Assembly: GCF_963677195.1 (NCBI RefSeq) | Contig: NZ_OY781918.1 | Span: forward strand, 1,104,923 to 1,168,922 | Direction: 5' to 3' | From: an uncultured Marinifilum sp. | Lineage (GTDB): Bacteria > Bacteroidota > Bacteroidia > Bacteroidales > Marinifilaceae | Length of the DNA stretch: 64,000 nucleotides | In this document: in pieces, positions 60,690-64,000 of the stretch | Position numbering within the stretch: position 1 is the first letter of the stretch | How the letters are laid out: every line of letters starts with the position of its first letter | Translations under genes and position numbers: made by a program | The notes under the pieces: generated by a model | Seen by the model: only the letters and a program-made list of their open reading frames with translations | What the model was told of the DNA's origin: nothing | Databases searched by the model: none

Positions 60690-61184
60690 TTATTCACTTT
60701 TGTTATTTATGTTGATGTGAGACAATGTTTCTAACTCATCGACATGAAAATTACCAAAAAAAGAAACTAATGAGGTTCTAAATTCATTATAGTGAAGAAT
60801 ATGAAATTCGCTGAATTTTTTTCCTTTCCCTTTTGCATAAAAATGTACGTCGTCTGAATCTTTGTCTCGCTCTTCGGTTAATACTTCCTTATACAAATTA
60901 CCTTTAGAGAGTTGAGAAATTACAATTTTTTTAAATTTCGTTTCGTCTCCATTGTCATGCTTGTAGCTAAGAAACTTAATGTTTTTACAATCGCCGGTAA
61001 TATTCTTCTCCAATTCGTCTTCATCTATCTCAAAATCAAGATTTTTTAAGAATGAACCAGAAAAACTAAAACTGTTAAAATTATCGATATTAGAATATTT
61101 GGCATGTAATTTTTCACCTTTTGTTTGAGCTTGCATTAGTATTGGTAATGCAAAGGCTATCAATATAATTGCAAATTTTCTCAT
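60690..61184 (-). CDS. Secreted protein, probably DUF4252 family
   Basis: 164 residues from the ATG at 61184 (MRKFAIILIAFALPILMQAQ); an in-frame start farther upstream would abut the PspC gene and hide the signal peptide. The mature start KYSNIDNFNSFSFSG and the size are like the DUF4252 family of Bacteroidota, often found beside sigma-factor or stress genes. Function unknown. It lies between the two PspC genes, 15 bases before the small one. Confidence 0.7.
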   Translation of the reverse strand: MRKFAIILIAFALPILMQAQTKGEKLHAKYSNIDNFNSFSFSGSFLKNLDFEIDEDELEKNITGDCKNIKFLSYKHDNGDETKFKKIVISQLSKGNLYKEVLTEERDKDSDDVHFYAKGKGKKFSEFHILHYNEFRTSLVSFFGNFHVDELETLSHININNKSE

Positions 61185-61269
61185 GGTTTTTATTTTAAAA
61201 TTAAATGTGTTTGCAGCAATATTTAGTATGTATTTAAAATTATATTGGAGCATAACACAAATTATCAAT

Positions 61270-62850
61270 CTACTTAAATCGGCTTAAGCCTTCTTGTTTC
61301 ATAATCCACATTTGATTTAGCATATCATAGTCCCATGTGTTTGATACATTATCAATATCGTGAATTATTTTTCCCATTGTATTGTCGAGATAAACTACTT
61401 TTCCCTCAGGTACTTTAACTGTTATTTGAAGTTTCTGGTTTCTCCATTTGCTTTCGTTTGCCAACGTAAAAAACTGATCGAAAACAAGTAGCGAATCTGT
61501 TTGATTCCATTGGTAGTTTATTTCTCGTGCATTTTCTGCTGCTTTTTCTCTCGAGCTTCCGCGTGCTTTTTTTCTGATTTTAATTTCAAAATTGTCGGAG
61601 TAGCTTTTCTCAATGTCGAGAGTTGGTTCTCCTACTATTATTTCGTCTTCGCCGTTCATATATACTTTTACCTGATCAAAATCGATGTGTCCCTCATACC
61701 AATCGTCACCAATATTGTTGCTTGTTTTTAGATAAAGAGTGTCGCAAGCAGTGGTTTTTAGATCGTAACTTTCAGTGTTTTGAGTGCTGCTGTGCATGTA
61801 TCCTTTAATCTGCGAAAAGCTTAACGAGATTAATAAGATAATGCCTGTTAGCCAAACAGCTAGTGCCGAAAAACCAATTATTTTATTGTTCGTTTTAAAC
61901 TTAAAAATGAGTTTTATTCCTGCAAATATTAATAGCATTAATGGAATTGCAATTACTATAATAAGACCAATTGTAAATAGGGTAATGCTTGTGCCGTCGA
62001 GAAATAATCGGGGAAACATAGCGCCAGGAAAATGAAAATCGGCAAAAGGACCAAAGTAGCTGTGAGCAAATATCATTGAGCCAATAAAACTGATTAGTGA
62101 TACAAAACCTGCAAATATGAATCCTACTCCTAATAAAATAATAAGTACTTTAAGAACTAATCGAAGCGCCGAGCCTATAAAGTCGATTACTCTATCGAAA
62201 CCATCTTTTACTTGAGGTCCATTTTTTTCTCTCATTTTATCGAAGTTCTCTTTTACATCTTTGTATTCGTCTTTAATCGATTCTTCGATATTGGAAATGT
62301 TTACCTTTTTGCCTCTCATTTCTAGTTTTTGTGTGGTAGTAATGGCTTTAGGTACTACAATCCAAAGTATAATGTATAAAAGAAAAGGGAATCCGTATCC
62401 GAAAATAAAGAAAAGAACAAATAGCAGTCGAATAAATACAACATCTATTCCAAAATAGGCAGCAAGTCCGCTCGAAACACCACCTAATATTCTATGGTCA
62501 GGATCGCGAAATAGTCTTCTGTTTCTTTTTACTGTAGAGGTTTTTCCCGAATTTGTATGGTCTTCCTGCTCGTCGGCTTCGGTGTCTGAAGCGAATATTT
62601 CTTCGGGCTTGCCCATTATATCAACAACTTTCTCAACCATTTCAAGGTTTACAACCTGATCTTTTGAGCTAAGTTTTTCATGAAAAATTTCAGCTATTCT
62701 CGATTCAATATCCGAAATGATTTCGCGTCCTTCTTCGCCAGAACCATAATGAGTATTGAGGGTTCGCAAATATCCCTGTAATTTTTCAAAAGCATCTTCA
62801 TCGATGTGGAAAATACTTCCGCTTATATTTATCGTTAATGTCTTTTTCAT
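61270..62850 (-). CDS. PspC-domain envelope stress protein
   Basis: 526 residues. A cytoplasmic N-domain (about 1-90, ISDIESRIAEIFHEKLSSKD) leads to a PspC domain (about 110-165, RRLFRDPDHRILGGVSSGLA, then a long hydrophobic helix), a coiled linker, three or four more membrane segments (about 225-345) and a C-terminal beta-rich region (about 360-526) like the DUF4097/LiaF-type domain. This fusion is common in Bacteroidota and is thought to couple envelope stress to gene control. The PadR gene is 19 bases upstream and is its likely repressor. Confidence 0.88.
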   Translation of the reverse strand: MKKTLTINISGSIFHIDEDAFEKLQGYLRTLNTHYGSGEEGREIISDIESRIAEIFHEKLSSKDQVVNLEMVEKVVDIMGKPEEIFASDTEADEQEDHTNSGKTSTVKRNRRLFRDPDHRILGGVSSGLAAYFGIDVVFIRLLFVLFFIFGYGFPFLLYIILWIVVPKAITTTQKLEMRGKKVNISNIEESIKDEYKDVKENFDKMREKNGPQVKDGFDRVIDFIGSALRLVLKVLIILLGVGFIFAGFVSLISFIGSMIFAHSYFGPFADFHFPGAMFPRLFLDGTSITLFTIGLIIVIAIPLMLLIFAGIKLIFKFKTNNKIIGFSALAVWLTGIILLISLSFSQIKGYMHSSTQNTESYDLKTTACDTLYLKTSNNIGDDWYEGHIDFDQVKVYMNGEDEIIVGEPTLDIEKSYSDNFEIKIRKKARGSSREKAAENAREINYQWNQTDSLLVFDQFFTLANESKWRNQKLQITVKVPEGKVVYLDNTMGKIIHDIDNVSNTWDYDMLNQMWIMKQEGLSRFK

Positions 62851-62869
62851 TTGTATCAGGTTTTGAGTC

Positions 62870-63193
62870 TTACTTTTTAATGGTTGTTACTGCATCCACC
62901 AATTCTTGCCACGAGTTGTCTAGTTCTTTCAGAAAATCGTTGCCTACTTCGGTACTTGTGTAGTATTTTCGTGGAGGTCCTTGTGTCGATTCCTCCCAGC
63001 GATAGCTTAATAATCCTGCGTTTTTAAGTCTGGTAAGTAAAGGGTAAAGTGTTCCTTCCACAACTATCATTTTGGCTTCTTTTAATTCCTTAATGATATC
63101 CGATGCATAGGCATCGCTTTGTGATAGAATGGAAAGAATACAATATTCCAGCACTCCTTTTCGCATTTGGGCCTTAGTGTTTTCTATTTTCAT
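62870..63193 (-). CDS. PadR-family transcriptional regulator
   Basis: 107 residues: KAQMRKGVLEYCILSILSQS, VVEGTLYPLLTRLKNAGLLS and WEESTQGPPRKYYTSTEVG are the winged-helix motifs of PadR. Short PadR proteins directly upstream of PspC genes are a known arrangement, in which the regulator represses its own operon. The palindrome ACAAGCTTGT at 63681-63690, next to a TATATTTG box, is a possible binding site. Confidence 0.93.
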   Translation of the reverse strand: MKIENTKAQMRKGVLEYCILSILSQSDAYASDIIKELKEAKMIVVEGTLYPLLTRLKNAGLLSYRWEESTQGPPRKYYTSTEVGNDFLKELDNSWQELVDAVTTIKK

Positions 63194-63213
63194 TGTTGGA
63201 ATATTTATGCTGT

Positions 63214-63648
63214 TTAAATTCTTGATTTTACGTTTCCCGGATTGTTAAGAAAAGTTCTATGCTTTTTCTTTTTGCTCGTTATTTTATTTGTATTACTTTT
63301 TATTGTATCCGAACTAAGTATGCAATTTGCTTTTATATCAATAGTTATATTCGAATCTTTTTTATTGGTCATATTCTCCGATCCAGTTAAAATATCTTTG
63401 CAAACTTTTAAATTTTCTTCAAAAATTAATATTCCTCTGTCGAGATATCCTCCTTCTGCTTCGGTATTATATTTAGAACTTTCGGGAGTAGTAAATTTTT
63501 GTAGGGTAAAATCTAAAAATGGAGCTAATAGTTGACTCGTTTTATTATTGATATTTGTTAATTGAGCATGACTTTCAAAAGTAAATGTTGTAACAATACT
63601 TGTTAATAACATGATTTTTAAAAGTTTGTTTGAAATGGAATTTTTCAT
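63214..63648 (-). CDS. Secreted protein of unknown function, first gene of the PadR operon
   Basis: 144 residues from the ATG at 63648 (MKNSISNKLLKIMLLTSIV); a farther ATG would put 26 residues before the signal peptide. Cleavage is likely after ESHAQ. The mature protein has two Cys (KVCKDIL and KANCIL) and a basic tail (TSKKKKHRTFLN). No family recognised. It ends 21 bases before the PadR gene and shares its promoter, so a stress role is possible. Confidence 0.65.
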   Translation of the reverse strand: MKNSISNKLLKIMLLTSIVTTFTFESHAQLTNINNKTSQLLAPFLDFTLQKFTTPESSKYNTEAEGGYLDRGILIFEENLKVCKDILTGSENMTNKKDSNITIDIKANCILSSDTIKSNTNKITSKKKKHRTFLNNPGNVKSRI

Positions 63649-63680
63649 GATCTCAAAGTTTATAATACCAGCTGTAACAT

Positions 63681-63702
63681 ACAAGCTTGTTATACAAATA
63701 TA
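63681..63702 (-). promoter_or_regulatory. Promoter and palindrome of the PadR operon
   Basis: CAAATATA at 63695-63702 is a TATATTTG box on the minus strand. ACAAGCTTGT (63681-63690), a perfect 10-base palindrome, covers the predicted start site, a good place for a PadR operator. Confidence 0.5.
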
Positions 63703-63805
63703 CATATAAAAAAAGGTAATATGCAATACATAGTACTGTAAAAAAATAAATGCAGATCAGAATTAATTAAATACCAGTAAGTTAAGTGTGAAAAATATTT
63801 TGTAT

Positions 63806-63813
63806 TATATTTG
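63806..63813 (+). promoter_or_regulatory. -7 box TATATTTG of the ferredoxin gene
   Basis: An exact TAnnTTTG match 46 bases before the start codon; no clean -33 TTTG is seen. Confidence 0.5.
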
Positions 63814-63858
63814 AGCTGTCAACATTAATTAGGTAGATAAATAGGAATTAAATTAAAA

Positions 63859-64000
63859 ATGAAGAAAATTTTTCATAGAAGAGAGAAATGTATTGGTTGT
63901 GCTTATTGTGTAGAAATAGCTCCTGAGTTTTGGAAAATGAATGAGGAAGACGGAAAATGTGACTTGTTGGGGGCTAAGCTTAAAAAGCAAGAATTTGTTT
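63859..64000 (+). CDS. 4Fe-4S ferredoxin, N-terminal part (cut by window edge)
   Basis: The ATG at 63859 opens a frame to the end of the window (47 codons). KCIGCAYCVEIAPEFW contains CxxCxxC followed by a bulky segment, as in small [4Fe-4S] ferredoxins; the last cluster Cys would normally come after the window. It is a cytoplasmic electron carrier by family. The partner is unknown. Confidence 0.85.
   Translation, partial: MKKIFHRREKCIGCAYCVEIAPEFWKMNEEDGKCDLLGAKLKKQEFV

Overview
The window is a 64 kb stretch of an AT-rich chromosome (roughly one third G+C by eye) from a member of the phylum Bacteroidota, most likely a marine Bacteroidales/Marinilabiliales-type organism. The grounds are a PorP/SprF protein next to a protein with a type B gliding-type C-terminal domain (type IX secretion), a C-A-B succinate dehydrogenase/fumarate reductase operon with a single cytochrome b subunit, promoters of the TTTG / TAnnTTTG type and almost no Shine-Dalgarno sequences. 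The genus is not decided by the sequence alone.

Layout. 1-4260: end of an AbgT-type transporter, a tRNA-Leu(CAA), then an accessory patch with an RHS toxin-type C-terminal cassette, a lipoprotein overlapping it by 4 bases, two further RHS scraps, a 131-base direct repeat, an inverted-repeat element and a candidate small RNA. 4467-13961: secreted protein, the T9SS pair, dCMP deaminase, S41 protease, a duplicated Spy-like protein, hemN. 14146-25798: hybrid sensor kinase, trpS, YqaA, rbfA-lolC/E-type permease, two tandem secreted paralogues, dusB, CPBP protease, TonB-domain protein. 26189-35169: lipoprotein, rlpA, sdhCAB with an S23 four-helix-bundle gene inserted between A and B, alpha/beta hydrolase, 5'-nucleotidase, DUF1289. 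35243-46894: second copy of the candidate small RNA, PIF1/HRDC helicase, NarX/NarL-like two-component pair, a frameshifted M49-type peptidase, bleomycin-hydrolase-type protease, SulP permease. 46884-51497: dxs, OmpA-like lipoprotein, another S23 element, btpA. 51559-53692: a second accessory patch with a glycine-zipper lipoprotein interrupted by an amber codon and two tiny membrane proteins. 53729-58047: frr, pyrH, tsf, rpsB, rpsI, rplM. 58208-64000: rod-like ncRNA candidate, alkyladenine glycosylase, outer-membrane barrel, PadR/PspC stress operon and the start of a ferredoxin.

How it fits together. Most of the window is housekeeping (translation, isoprenoid, haem, respiratory complex II, envelope lipoprotein sorting) with two small accessory islands that look like toxin/immunity material. 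The most noteworthy signals are non-coding or structural: a two-copy candidate sRNA family sharing a perfect 15-base palindrome at the promoter; a 112-base rod-shaped RNA candidate upstream of rplM; three 72-78 base inverted-repeat elements sharing AATRCCGAT-like tips; and S23-type elements (two with genes, one or two empty) placed exactly at stop codons of operon genes.
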